Shown here in pieces: positions 9,811-18,071 of a stretch of DNA of 56,789 nucleotides. The notes beneath the pieces were generated by a model. The model was not told where the DNA came from. It saw nothing but the letters and a program-made list of their open reading frames with translations, and searched no databases. The first letter of the stretch is position 1, and every line of letters begins with the position of its first letter. Position numbers and translations under genes: made by a program. This DNA comes from Laspinema sp. D2d. Its GTDB lineage: Bacteria > Cyanobacteriota > Cyanobacteriia > Cyanobacteriales > Laspinemataceae. The stretch covers positions 1 to 56,789 of the forward strand of contig NZ_JAMXFC010000041.1 in assembly GCF_025370755.1 (NCBI RefSeq), in the 5' to 3' direction.

Positions 9811-9948
9811 TTAACGAGAGCGTTTCTCCTTTTCCTGACGACGGCGATCGCGCCATTCCGCTGCGGTGAGATAGACAATTCCTCCCGTTACCAGGACCAT
9901 CAACCCTAGGGTTCCTGTTGCTAGAACAGTATAGATAGTCGTATCCAC
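9811..9948 (-). CDS. Small single-helix membrane protein, 45 residues
   Basis: A GTG start with GGGGAGG six bases upstream opens a 45-codon frame ending in TAA. The product has a short polar N-terminus, one hydrophobic helix (VLATGTLGLMVLVTGGIVYL) and a highly charged tail rich in Arg, Lys and Glu beginning EWRDRRRQ. This layout is typical of the tiny one-helix subunits of cyanobacterial thylakoid complexes (photosystem or NDH-1 small subunits such as NdhP/NdhQ), but I cannot assign it to one. The strong ribosome site, consistent coding pattern and hydrophobic-then-basic layout argue that it is real. It lies alone between the repeat block and the transglutaminase gene. Confidence 0.7.
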   Translation of the reverse strand: MDTTIYTVLATGTLGLMVLVTGGIVYLTAAEWRDRRRQEKEKRSR

Positions 9949-10055
9949 AAATCCTCCCCAATCAAAAATCAGTGTTAACAGAGTCCGAGTTTAAGGGATG
10001 GCAGTCATCTACCTGTTGGAAGTCACCTGAACAGAGGGCCGCTGAGGGGGCTATT

Positions 10056-11750
10056 TTACCTTGGTGGTGGCAGTTCACCTAAAATCGTGAATCGGACATG
10101 ATTGATTGCCAAATCCCCCAGACGGATCTCGCTTTTATGTAACGGGACTCCCTTGAGTTTGAGACTTTCAAACCGGATCCCTTTGCCCAATTCCACATGA
10201 TACCAAGCTAATCCCATAAAAAACCGCATCGGGTTAGGGCCGCTATCTTGATTATCATCGGGATTGGATTCCATTGGGATCCAACCCAATCCGGGAATAT
10301 AGAATTCCAACCAGACATGATTGTAGTCCGGTTGCATGGGAACCCCTTGGCGATCGGGGTGGGGAGGGCATTTATAACGTCCCACAGTGCGACAGGCAAT
10401 GCCATTTAACCGCAACAGGGCCAGCATTAACCCCACATATTCCCCACAGGACCCGACTCCGCGTTCGAGGACAATATCCGGGGTATCAATATGGGGTTTG
10501 ATGCCGTAGTCGAGTTTTTCATAGACATAATCGCGAATACTCAGGACTTTTCGCAGGAGATTGGTTTCGGTCCCGATCGCCTCAACTGCTGCCTTCCGAA
10601 CAATCTCTGTATCCATTGCCAGATTGTCATTATCGACTAAATAGCGATCGCCAAATTCCGGCGGCAGTTCCGGCAGATTTTCCACATCCCGAGGGGAAAG
10701 ACGGTACTTGATACTCCGCACCTCTAATAGTGCTTTCCAACCAAAAACCCGCGCCTCGTGGGGTTTGAGACTGTCAAATTTAAAGACAGCAATCCGTTGT
10801 CCATCGAGAATTTCTTCCTCAAACGGCAGTCCGATCGCCTCAATTTTCTTTAATTTTTGCCGGGGAGTTTCAGCGGGAAAAGCAATCCGCCATTCCAAAT
10901 CACTCAAGTCCAACTCATCCAGGGGAGAGAGTTCCTCAATGTAGGAAATTTCCATGAGATATCCGTTGGATAAAGCAAAATATTCATCTTCATGGTAGTG
11001 AAAATGCAACGGATGAATAAACGTGCGATCGCGAAAAGCCAATTGATGGGGATCCGCAGAGTTCGGGTCATCCCGAATATAGATTTCTTCCGAAGCATAG
11101 GCCACATAGAGAATTTCTTCCCCCGTTTCTGGATGGCGATGGAAGGCCAAACCCGAGGGACGTTCAAAGGGAGTTAGGACACTAAACAGTAAAGTACCCG
11201 TGGCGCGATCAAGACAGTAAACCGTTTGTTCCTCAGAATCGGAAACCCAGAGGTATTCTGCCTGGACGGTTAAACTTTCTACCCCAATTCCCGGCGCATA
11301 AAACCGGGTGATTTCTTCCCCCGTTTTGCGGTTAAAAATCAAAATGTAGCCCGTTCTTTGAGAACTGACATAAACCGTAGAACCCCAGACGGCTACCCCA
11401 TTCGCCGGATAGGGCAAGGTTACAAAATGTTGAGGATTGAGTGCTTGTTTTCCCAAACCCGAACGAGCATTTTCACAAAAATAAACGCTGTTTTCTCGGG
11501 TGAGCCAGAGGGTATCTTCCCAGAAGCAAAGGCCAGTGGTATCAACAAATTCAGAAGCCTGATAAGGATTGAGAATTTTGGTGTTATCGTTCGTACAGTC
11601 AATTTCTAAAAGATAGCCCCGGGCGGAATCAATGGCAATCAGTGCATCACCGACAAACGCCATAGAGTGCAACTCATAAACGCTATAAGGTCTAATCGTG
11701 CGTAACCAGGGGTCGATTTGATGGGAAAGAACAGGTGAATCAAAGCTCAT
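10056..11750 (-). CDS. Transglutaminase-like protein with N-terminal propeller-like region
   Basis: The 564-residue product has two parts. Residues 1 to about 280 carry repeated short blocks of the kind seen in beta-propellers (for example LWVSDSEEQTVYCLDRATG). Residues about 390-510 form a transglutaminase-like cysteine domain: GVGSCGEYVG (Cys435), YNHVWLEFY (His478) and an acidic stretch IPMESNPDD. In bacteria such domains are peptidases, deamidases or cross-linkers rather than classical transglutaminases. No signal peptide is present, so it is probably cytoplasmic. It stands alone, with no operon partner. Substrate unknown; the join of propeller and transglutaminase-like parts is seen, not inferred. 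Confidence 0.85.
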   Translation of the reverse strand: MSFDSPVLSHQIDPWLRTIRPYSVYELHSMAFVGDALIAIDSARGYLLEIDCTNDNTKILNPYQASEFVDTTGLCFWEDTLWLTRENSVYFCENARSGLGKQALNPQHFVTLPYPANGVAVWGSTVYVSSQRTGYILIFNRKTGEEITRFYAPGIGVESLTVQAEYLWVSDSEEQTVYCLDRATGTLLFSVLTPFERPSGLAFHRHPETGEEILYVAYASEEIYIRDDPNSADPHQLAFRDRTFIHPLHFHYHEDEYFALSNGYLMEISYIEELSPLDELDLSDLEWRIAFPAETPRQKLKKIEAIGLPFEEEILDGQRIAVFKFDSLKPHEARVFGWKALLEVRSIKYRLSPRDVENLPELPPEFGDRYLVDNDNLAMDTEIVRKAAVEAIGTETNLLRKVLSIRDYVYEKLDYGIKPHIDTPDIVLERGVGSCGEYVGLMLALLRLNGIACRTVGRYKCPPHPDRQGVPMQPDYNHVWLEFYIPGLGWIPMESNPDDNQDSGPNPMRFFMGLAWYHVELGKGIRFESLKLKGVPLHKSEIRLGDLAINHVRFTILGELPPPR

Positions 11751-11879
11751 AGAAAACTAATCTAAGGGTGCTAAAAGGGAGAGGAGATCAACGGATAACA
11801 GGGGTAGAGTCATGGCAGTCGCTTTCTCAAGTGTTCGTTAACTTGTCTCCGAGAAGAGACGGAAAGTTTGCCCTTGGGT

Positions 11880-12070
11880 TGGGAGCGGTTATGATGGATT
11901 TAAACACTTATCGAAAGGTTTAACCCGGCGCTCGGTGTGAATCCGCGATCGCCACCCCATATTAAGAGCAGGGTAATGTCTCTTGAAGGGTGCAAATCCT
12001 TGGGAAACCGCGCGAGTGGGGGTTAAAGAACCCCGCGATCGCTACGGTTTGGGGTGCACGGTTGCTAATT
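11880..12070 (+). other. Possible structured leader upstream of the DUF928 gene
   Basis: The 435-base gap before the DUF928 gene contains two similar stretches, GGTGTGAATCC near 11934 and GGGTGCAAATCC near 11978, each followed by a C/G-rich run, and a small hairpin (GGGGTTAAAGAACCCC, about 12018). The first two resemble the 'GGTGxxAATCC' part of a cobalamin riboswitch, but I do not find a B12 box or the rest of the core, and the downstream gene has no B12 link. It may be an unrelated structured leader or chance. A promoter for 12186 is expected here. Confidence 0.2.
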
Positions 12071-12185
12071 TAGCAATTTTAGTGGGATTCAATGTGTTCA
12101 GAGAGAGCGGTTCCCTCTCGGCAGGACGGGTCAATCTCGTTATTCCGCGTGCTTTTACTGTCTAAATTCACCACAAGGCCCCTCT

Positions 12186-13010
12186 ATGATGATGTTGAGA
12201 AAGTCTTCTGTTGCTTTAATTTCTCTATCGATGGCATTCTCCGTTGGATTCGGTGGGAGTGCCGGTTTTACCAACCCTGCGATCCCGGGTTCCTTCTCCA
12301 GGGCGATCGCCCAAAATGAGTTACCCACGGATTGGAACGTATTTGAGACCCCCGAAGGTGCACCCGGACGACGAATTGGCGGCGGAACTCGGGGGACCTG
12401 TCCGAAGAGTGCATCCGGCATGATTGCCCTAGTCCCCGAGAATAACCTGGGATTGACCCTCTCGAATACCCCTACTTTCTTGTTTTACGTCCCCAAAATT
12501 GATGGGGCCAATCCCGGGCAAATTGACATGGAATTTGTTCTGGTGGATGAATCGGACCCAGAAAACGTCCAAGAACTTTATCACCAGAGAGTTCCTTTAC
12601 CTACGGGCGGAGGAACCATCGCCCTAACTCTACCAAATGACGAGAATCTCCCTCCGTTGCAAGTCAATCAATTTTATAGTTGGTACTTCTCACTGATTTG
12701 CAATCCCAAAGCATCCGACCCCTCCATATTATCCCTAGGGGGTTGGATAGAACGGGTGGAACCCTCACCCACCGTAACCCAAGAACTCGAAGCACTACCC
12801 TCCCGCGATCGCATTGCCGTCTATGAGCGGGAACTGCTGTGGTTTGATGCGATCGGCACCCTGGCGCAACTCCTCCAGGACAACCCGAGCGACCCCTTCT
12901 TACAGGAAAAATGGAATGCGTTGCTAGAATCCGTCAACCTCTCCGAAGTGGCTCAGGCCCCTTTAATCAATCTGGAACCGGAGCAAACCACAACCCGCGA
13001 TCGCCGGTAG
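12186..13010 (+). CDS. DUF928 family secreted protein
   Basis: A 274-residue protein with a signal peptide (MMMLRKSSVALISLSMAFSV onward, cleavage probably near residue 40). The mature part starts with GRRIGGGTRG and TCPKS and continues with ALVPENNLGLTLSNTPTFLFYVP, which are the hallmarks I associate with the cyanobacterial DUF928 family. Function is unknown; genes of this family often lie next to CHAT proteins and two-partner secretion genes in cyanobacteria. It is likely periplasmic or exposed. The last 10 codons lie inside a direct repeat whose second copy carries the tail of another DUF928 gene (14076-14174), so this locus has been duplicated or rearranged. The stop codon is followed after 22 bases by a large palindromic element that probably acts as terminator. 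Confidence 0.85.
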   Translation: MMMLRKSSVALISLSMAFSVGFGGSAGFTNPAIPGSFSRAIAQNELPTDWNVFETPEGAPGRRIGGGTRGTCPKSASGMIALVPENNLGLTLSNTPTFLFYVPKIDGANPGQIDMEFVLVDESDPENVQELYHQRVPLPTGGGTIALTLPNDENLPPLQVNQFYSWYFSLICNPKASDPSILSLGGWIERVEPSPTVTQELEALPSRDRIAVYERELLWFDAIGTLAQLLQDNPSDPFLQEKWNALLESVNLSEVAQAPLINLEPEQTTTRDRR

Positions 13011-13208
13011 ATTTTTGGCAACAAAACGGCTTGATCCCCCCAACCCCCCTTGGAAAGGGGGGCTTTTTTTTCCTTGCCTGTATAAGGACTGGAGGCAATG
13101 CCTCCAGATTGCGTGACTCACTTGAGCCCAGTCACCAGAAAAAAGCCCCCCTTTCCAAGGGGGGTTGGGGGGATCTCCCCTAGAAGATTTTATTTTCTGG
13201 AGTTCCCT
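12981..13208 (+). repeat. Direct repeat copy A (DUF928 tail plus palindromic element)
   Basis: This 228-base segment starts in the last 10 codons of the DUF928 gene and ends eight bases from the PIN toxin gene. It is almost identical to 14145-14376. The two copies bracket a 936-base block containing the toxin-antitoxin pair. Confidence 0.9.
13033..13175. repeat. MITE-like palindromic element with perfect 37-bp inverted ends
   Basis: The arms 13033-13069 and 13139-13175 are perfect 37-base inverted repeats beginning GATCCCCCCAACCCCCC. The 69-base centre contains another hairpin (CTGGAGGC AAT GCCTCCAG). There is no coding capacity. The structure fits a non-autonomous mobile or amplified repeat of the kind abundant in filamentous cyanobacteria, and it may also serve as a bidirectional terminator. 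The second copy, 14197-14343, has a damaged left arm. Confidence 0.8.
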
Positions 13209-13215
13209 CAAGCCT

Positions 13216-13626
13216 TTATCGCAATAATGCCCGAAAACCAGCTTGAATAAAATGAAGATCTGAGGTAACAGCATCGATTAAGTTTTGCTGTTCCATGACG
13301 ATAAATGAAAAACAATCGACTAATCCCCAGGTTTTGTCGGTTCTGGATTGATATAAATTGAATCCTTTTTCAAAGAGTTGAGGGGTGATATTTACAATTA
13401 AAATATTATTAGTTTCATAGCATTTTTGAATAAAAGCCGCGACTTTACGACGATCATAGGTGCTGAGTGCGTTACCCACTTCCATAAATATGGCTTCAGT
13501 GATCCAGACTTCTTGTGCATTTTTGACCCGAGGGAATAGTTCCAGGGCGGCAGCATGATATTGGTCACGGGGATTAAGAATGGCTTGAATGAAAACGGTG
13601 TCTAAAAACAGTCTATCTTGACTCAT
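13216..13626 (-). CDS. PIN-domain toxin (VapC-like)
   Basis: The 136-residue product has the acidic residues of a PIN ribonuclease in order: LDTVF near residue 9, an E in FMEVGNAL, GLVDCFSF near 102, and TSDLHF near 121. PIN toxins of type II systems cut tRNA or other RNA when their antitoxin is lost. The start ATG overlaps the stop of the upstream gene by four bases (ATGA), the usual coupling of antitoxin and toxin. The stop codon lies eight bases from direct repeat copy A. It is only the second gene of a two-gene unit; no other partner is close. Confidence 0.85.
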   Translation of the reverse strand: MSQDRLFLDTVFIQAILNPRDQYHAAALELFPRVKNAQEVWITEAIFMEVGNALSTYDRRKVAAFIQKCYETNNILIVNITPQLFEKGFNLYQSRTDKTWGLVDCFSFIVMEQQNLIDAVTSDLHFIQAGFRALLR

Positions 13627-13877
13627 ATCTTATCGTTTTGACTGTTTCTTTTTGGGGTCCCATATAAATAGTGATCAGGTTCACTAGACCAATCTTCTGG
13701 TGCTTCATAAGTTCCTGCCATATCTTCTAGTAGATCCCAAGCATTTTTCTGCGTTGTTTCAGTGGATTTTTCTTGAGAAATAATCTGGATTGTATAACGG
13801 GTATTGGGTTGTAAATTTAGGGGTGTTTCTGGATAAAACGCTGAACCATCGTAATTGACTGTTAATTTTTTTAACAT
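13623..13877 (-). CDS. DUF104-like antitoxin of the PIN toxin
   Basis: The product is 84 residues from ATG 13877 (MLKKLTVNYDGSAFYPETPL). The start matches the usual beginning of DUF104/AF2212-like antitoxins, a short beta-rich N-terminal part with a YDG..F.P..PL..P..T motif, followed by an acidic, flexible tail that would wrap the toxin. A second in-frame ATG at 13919 would add 14 residues that do not fit the family. It overlaps the toxin by four bases. Such antitoxins usually bind the toxin and often the shared promoter. Placement within the repeats suggests a mobile or recombined cassette. Confidence 0.75.
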   Translation of the reverse strand: MLKKLTVNYDGSAFYPETPLNLQPNTRYTIQIISQEKSTETTQKNAWDLLEDMAGTYEAPEDWSSEPDHYLYGTPKRNSQNDKI

Positions 13878-14075
13878 AGTTGAATCGCTGGTTGTATTTG
13901 TTGCTATTATACCACCCATGAAGCCGACCCTATACTGAAAACGCCCACCCCTAAAAAGCGATCGCTCTCTCTTAAAATTCCGACAAAGGGGATAGCCGAG
14001 TTTGTAGGGTACTCTGGGTCACTGGGCTGTTTGCTAAGAGTAAATCATCTGGAGAAGCCCTAGCCCCCCTACTAA

Positions 14076-14174
14076 TGCAAGGCCCTCCTACAAGCTGTCA
14101 ATCTCTCAGAAATTGCTCAGGCCCCTTTACTGAATTGGCAGCAGGAGCAAACCACAACCCGCGATCGCCGGTAG
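14076..14174 (+). pseudogene. Tail of a second DUF928 gene
   Basis: Thirty-two codons ending in TAG, LLQAVNLSEIAQAPLL and so on, align with the end of the intact DUF928 gene (LLESVNLSEVAQAPLI), including an identical last stretch EQTTTRDRR. No start or upstream part of such a gene is visible to the left. The first 20 or so codons are diverged from the intact gene, while from 14145 on the DNA is nearly identical, which points to gene conversion or recombination after an older duplication. Confidence 0.8.
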
Positions 14175-14376
14175 ATTTTTGGCAACAAAACGGCTTGATT
14201 CCCCCAACCCCCCTTAAGAACGCCAATCGGCTTTTTTTTCCTTGCCTGTATAAGGACTGGAGGCAATGCCTCCAGATTGCGTGACTCACTTGAGCCCAGT
14301 CACCAGGAAAAAGCCCCCCTTTCCAAGGGGGGTTGGGGGGATCTCCCCTAGAAGATTTTATTTTCTGGAGTTCCCT
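14145..14376 (+). repeat. Direct repeat copy B
   Basis: The 232-base partner of 12981-13208. It contains the second palindromic element (14197-14343). In this copy the left arm differs: after CCCCCCTTAAG comes AACGCCAATCGGCTTTTT in place of the G-run, so the arms no longer pair fully. That replaced stretch resembles motifs at 27715 and 46208. Confidence 0.88.
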
Positions 14377-14538
14377 AAAACCACCTATTTTAGGTCCAAT
14401 TAAGCCTATGGATTAACCCAGAGGCGATCGCATTGTCCCTATCCTCTCCCTCGGCTATTTTCAACAGAGACCGTGGCGATCGCCTCTGAGCCACCTATAG
14501 GGTATGCTGAGTTAAACCCTTTTCTCCTTTTGATATCA

Positions 14539-16875
14539 ATGGATCACAGTACCCACAACAAACTCGTTTCCTTTATCTGGTCGATCGCCGATGACTGTTT
14601 ACGAGATGTCTTCGTCCGGGGGAAATATCGGGATGTGATCCTCCCGATGTTTGTGTTGCGTCGGCTCGATTGTCTCCTGGAATCGACTAAAGCAGCGGTT
14701 TTAGAAGAAGTTCGCTCTCAGCGCGAGGAATTTGGTTTAACGGTATTAGAATCCGGTGGGTTACAGGATGCTTCTGGCTGTGTGTTCTATAACGTTTCAG
14801 ACTGGACACTTAAAAAATTAGTCAGCACTGCGGCCAATAATCGCCAAATTTTAGAAGCCAATTTGAAGGCATATCTTGATGGATTTAGCAGTGATGTGAA
14901 GGAAATCATCGAGAAATTTGACCTCCGCAATCAGATCCGGAAAATGAGTCAATCGGATGTGTTGCTGGATGTGCTGGAAAAGTTTACCAGTCCCTTTATT
15001 AATCTCAGTCCCGAAGAGGCGATCGACCCCGATGGGCGGAAACTCCCGGGTCTAACCAATTTGGGTATGGGTTATGTCTTTGAGGAGTTAATTCGTAGGT
15101 TTAATGAGGAGAATAACGAGGAAGCGGGGGAACATTTTACCCCCCGTGAGGTGATTGGCCTCATGGTGCATCTTTTATTTATTCCAGTTAAAGATAAATT
15201 ACCCCCTACCATATTGGTTTATGATGGCGCTTGCGGTTCCGGGGGAATGCTCACGGAATCCCAAAATTTTATCCAAGACACCGAGGGGGAAATCGCCTCA
15301 AAAGCTGCGGTTACTCTGTTTGGTAAAGAGGTTAACCCCGAAACTTATGCCATTTGTAAATCAGACATGATGATTAAGGGGAATAGCCCGGAAAATATCA
15401 AGTTTGGCTCAACTCTGGCAACCGATGAATTTGCCGGTATCAAATTCGATTTTATGCTCGAAAATCCGCCTTATGGGAAGTCCTGGAAGACTGAGCAAAA
15501 ATTGATTATGGATGGTAAAGAGGTTTTAGATCCCCGGTTTCAGGTGGAGTTACGGGATTTTGCTGGGGAAGTCAAAACCGAAAATGCCGTACCCCGATCC
15601 TCCGATGGGCAATTGCTGTTTCTCATGGATATGGTCAGCAAAATGAAGCCTTTGGAGATGAGTCCTTGGGGTTCGCGGATTGCCTCGGTTCATAATGGTT
15701 CGGCTTTGTTTACTGGGGATGCGGGGAGCGGGGAAAGTAATATTCGCCGGTATATTATTGAAAATGATTACCTTGAGGCGATTATCCAGTTACCGCAAAA
15801 CCTATTTTATAATACGGGAATTAGTACCTATATTTGGGTGTTGTCGAATCATAAAGCCCCGGAACGCAAAGGGAAAGTGCAACTGATTGATGGGTCTGAG
15901 TTATACCGAAAATTGCGGAAAAATCTGGGTGCAAAAAATTGTGAATTGGCCCCGGAGCATATTGAGCAAATTACCGAACTTTATCTTTCGATGAAGGATG
16001 AAGGCATCTCGAAGGTTTTTAATAATCAAGACTTTGGGTTTTATAAAGTGACGGTGGAACGTCCGTTAAGATTGGCGGCGCAGTTCACCTCGGAAAGAAT
16101 TGCGAGTTTGCGATTTATCGGGCCGATCGCAGAACCTATGAGGTGGGTTTATGAACAGTGGGGAGACGAGGTTTACAGTAACCTTAAAGAGCATGAAAAA
16201 GAGATTAAAGCCTATATAGAGAAGGAAGAAATTACCCTTTCTCCAAAAAATTTAAAGAGTTTACTTTCAACTCAGGCATGGTTAGAGCAACGGGATTTAA
16301 TGGAGATTGCGGAAAAATTAGCCTATACCGTTGGGGATGAGTTGTGGAGAGATTTTAATCAATTTTCTACGGCGGTGGATGATGCGATCGCCGACTTGAA
16401 ACTGAAGTTATCGGCAACAGAGAAAAAGCAGATTGTCAGCGCCATGAGTTGGGCGGAAGACTCAGCAGCGCGGGTGGTGAAAAAATATCATAAACTCAAA
16501 GGGGAGAAGTTAGCGGCATTATTGGCGCAACTGAATACCACGGAGGCAAATCTCGCGGATTTTGGGTATTTTCCTACAGAAAAAGCCGGAGTTTGGGTGG
16601 AGTATGAAACCGATAGTAATCTCCGGGATACGGAAAATATTCCTTTAAATGAAGATATTCACAGCTATTTTTTACAGGAAGTGCGGCCCCATGTTGAGGA
16701 TGCGTGGCTGGATTTGAGCAAAACGGCGATCGGGTATGAACTGAGTTTTAATAAGTATTTTTACAAACATCAGCCTTTGCGATCGCTGGAAGAGGTAACC
16801 GCCGAAATTCTGAACCTAGAGGCAGAAACTGAGGGGTTATTAAAAAATTTGGTGACTTTCAGCCTCAACGGGTAG
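14539..16875 (+). CDS. hsdM: Type I restriction-modification DNA methyltransferase subunit HsdM
   Basis: A 778-residue N6-adenine methyltransferase. After the helical N-terminal domain (LVSFIWSIADDCLRDVF) come SAM-binding motif I (DGACGSGGM, near residue 230) and the catalytic motif NPPYGKSW (near residue 308). It would pair with HsdS to methylate adenine in a bipartite target and protect host DNA. The chosen ATG gives the standard HsdM N-terminus MDHSTHNK; an earlier GTG at 14473 adds 22 residues of unrelated sequence. The last ~230 residues are a long helical extension (LSSAMSWAEDSAARVV-like stretch and onward), usual in the longer HsdM class. hsdS and hsdR follow after interposed genes. 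Confidence 0.95.
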   Translation: MDHSTHNKLVSFIWSIADDCLRDVFVRGKYRDVILPMFVLRRLDCLLESTKAAVLEEVRSQREEFGLTVLESGGLQDASGCVFYNVSDWTLKKLVSTAANNRQILEANLKAYLDGFSSDVKEIIEKFDLRNQIRKMSQSDVLLDVLEKFTSPFINLSPEEAIDPDGRKLPGLTNLGMGYVFEELIRRFNEENNEEAGEHFTPREVIGLMVHLLFIPVKDKLPPTILVYDGACGSGGMLTESQNFIQDTEGEIASKAAVTLFGKEVNPETYAICKSDMMIKGNSPENIKFGSTLATDEFAGIKFDFMLENPPYGKSWKTEQKLIMDGKEVLDPRFQVELRDFAGEVKTENAVPRSSDGQLLFLMDMVSKMKPLEMSPWGSRIASVHNGSALFTGDAGSGESNIRRYIIENDYLEAIIQLPQNLFYNTGISTYIWVLSNHKAPERKGKVQLIDGSELYRKLRKNLGAKNCELAPEHIEQITELYLSMKDEGISKVFNNQDFGFYKVTVERPLRLAAQFTSERIASLRFIGPIAEPMRWVYEQWGDEVYSNLKEHEKEIKAYIEKEEITLSPKNLKSLLSTQAWLEQRDLMEIAEKLAYTVGDELWRDFNQFSTAVDDAIADLKLKLSATEKKQIVSAMSWAEDSAARVVKKYHKLKGEKLAALLAQLNTTEANLADFGYFPTEKAGVWVEYETDSNLRDTENIPLNEDIHSYFLQEVRPHVEDAWLDLSKTAIGYELSFNKYFYKHQPLRSLEEVTAEILNLEAETEGLLKNLVTFSLNG

Positions 16876-16885
16876 ACCGAAATAA

Positions 16886-16903
16886 TGTAAAATACTTTTT
16901 ACA
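16886..16903. promoter_or_regulatory. Palindromic operator candidate before the HTH-ImmA gene
   Basis: TGTAAAA TACT TTTTACA is a perfect 7-base inverted repeat with a 4-base spacer. Another half-site TGTAAAA is at 16928. A possible -10 box (TAAAAT, 16923) lies about 20 bases after the TTTACA within the palindrome. The layout fits autoregulation by the HTH protein encoded 55 bases downstream. Inference only. Confidence 0.45.
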
Positions 16904-16958
16904 AAAGGGTATAGATTTTTGCTAAAATGTAAAAATGTAGAGCTGCGGAGGCATCCCC

Positions 16959-18071
16959 ATGAAAGAGGCGATCGCCCAAAATCTGATCCGGTATCGCAAA
17001 GGGCTAGGTATTTCCCAAGAAACCTTAGCCCAACGGGTTGGCATGACGCGCCAAACCATCATTAACTATGAAAAAGCTCAAACTTTACCCGATAGTAAAA
17101 GCCTATCCTTACTTGCTAAACATCTAGGGGTCACCTTAGATGATTTGTTGCGTCCGATGGATCAACTTTCTAAAACAACCAGTCATTTTTGTTTTAGAGC
17201 CCATTCAACCTTTACCAAAAAGCCTCAATTTGCCAGCTCTATCCAGAACTTATTAATGATTTATACCGCCCTGGAAACGGCTGTGGGTTTACCGCCTTAT
17301 GCGCCGGAAAGTACCCCTTGTACCCAACTCAAAGGCAATGAAAACCGGATTCAGCAGATTGCCAAATTATTCCGTGCCCGGTTAGGAATTGGGGATGCAC
17401 CCATTGCTAACCTATTTGAGGCAGTGGAAGAAATTGGCTTAAAGGTTCTACGTTTACCCATTGAGCAAAAGGATTTCTTTGGGGTGAGTGCCTGTAGTGC
17501 TACCCAAGGGGCATTTGTATTGATTAATACCCATAATATTAGCATTGAGCGCCAATTATTCACCCTGGCTCATGAAATCGGGCATCTTATTTTTCATCGG
17601 GATGAATACCAAGATCAGCTTTTAGGGAGTACAGATGGTGATGAGGAAAAGGCGCGGGAGGCGGTAGCAAATTATTTTGCCAGTCATTTACTTATTTCTC
17701 AATCGGCTTTTGAGCAGTCTCGTCAGAATATGCACGATGATTTATTAAAGCTCAAAGCCTATTTTCGGGTGAGTTATGCCACGATTTTAAAACGCTTTGA
17801 TGAATTGGGAATTAAGGATTATAGTTCAATGATTAAAGAGTTACGGTGGCGGTACAAACGCAAAACCGGGCAATCTTTAGTGAAAGATATTGAGTTGGAG
17901 CCAAAACTTCAGGCTCAGGATTTTCCACTTAACCAACGTTATCACACGTTAATTTTTGAGGCTTTAGAGCAGGAAAAAATCTCAGAGTTTAAGGCAGCAG
18001 AACTGCTAGACATGACCATTGAGGCTCTACGCCTTGAACGCGCTAAATTAGAGATTTATGCCCTTGCTTGA
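16959..18071 (+). CDS. HTH (XRE)-ImmA/IrrE-type metallopeptidase regulator
   Basis: The product has 370 residues. The N-terminal XRE helix-turn-helix (about 5-62, SQETLAQRVGMTRQTIINYE) should bind DNA. The middle and later part is an ImmA/IrrE (M78, COG2856) zinc peptidase with HEIGH in LAHEIGHLIFHRDE and the following KAREAVANYFASHLL helix, which gives the third metal ligand. The C-terminal end (ISEFKAAELLDMTIEALR) resembles the region seen after COG2856 domains. Related proteins cleave repressors or act as antitoxins. Its stop overlaps the next PIN-like gene by 14 bases, so both are expressed together. It lies inside the type I operon, just after hsdM, with its own probable promoter. Confidence 0.9.
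   Translation: MKEAIAQNLIRYRKGLGISQETLAQRVGMTRQTIINYEKAQTLPDSKSLSLLAKHLGVTLDDLLRPMDQLSKTTSHFCFRAHSTFTKKPQFASSIQNLLMIYTALETAVGLPPYAPESTPCTQLKGNENRIQQIAKLFRARLGIGDAPIANLFEAVEEIGLKVLRLPIEQKDFFGVSACSATQGAFVLINTHNISIERQLFTLAHEIGHLIFHRDEYQDQLLGSTDGDEEKAREAVANYFASHLLISQSAFEQSRQNMHDDLLKLKAYFRVSYATILKRFDELGIKDYSSMIKELRWRYKRKTGQSLVKDIELEPKLQAQDFPLNQRYHTLIFEALEQEKISEFKAAELLDMTIEALRLERAKLEIYALA

Noticed and set aside
11880-12070. Cobalamin riboswitch
   Set aside because: Only the GGTG..AATCC phrase is present. No B12 box or complete core, and the downstream gene has no B12 link.
14473-14538. Earlier GTG start for hsdM
   Set aside because: The extra 22 residues come from a HIP1-rich leader and do not match the family N-terminus.
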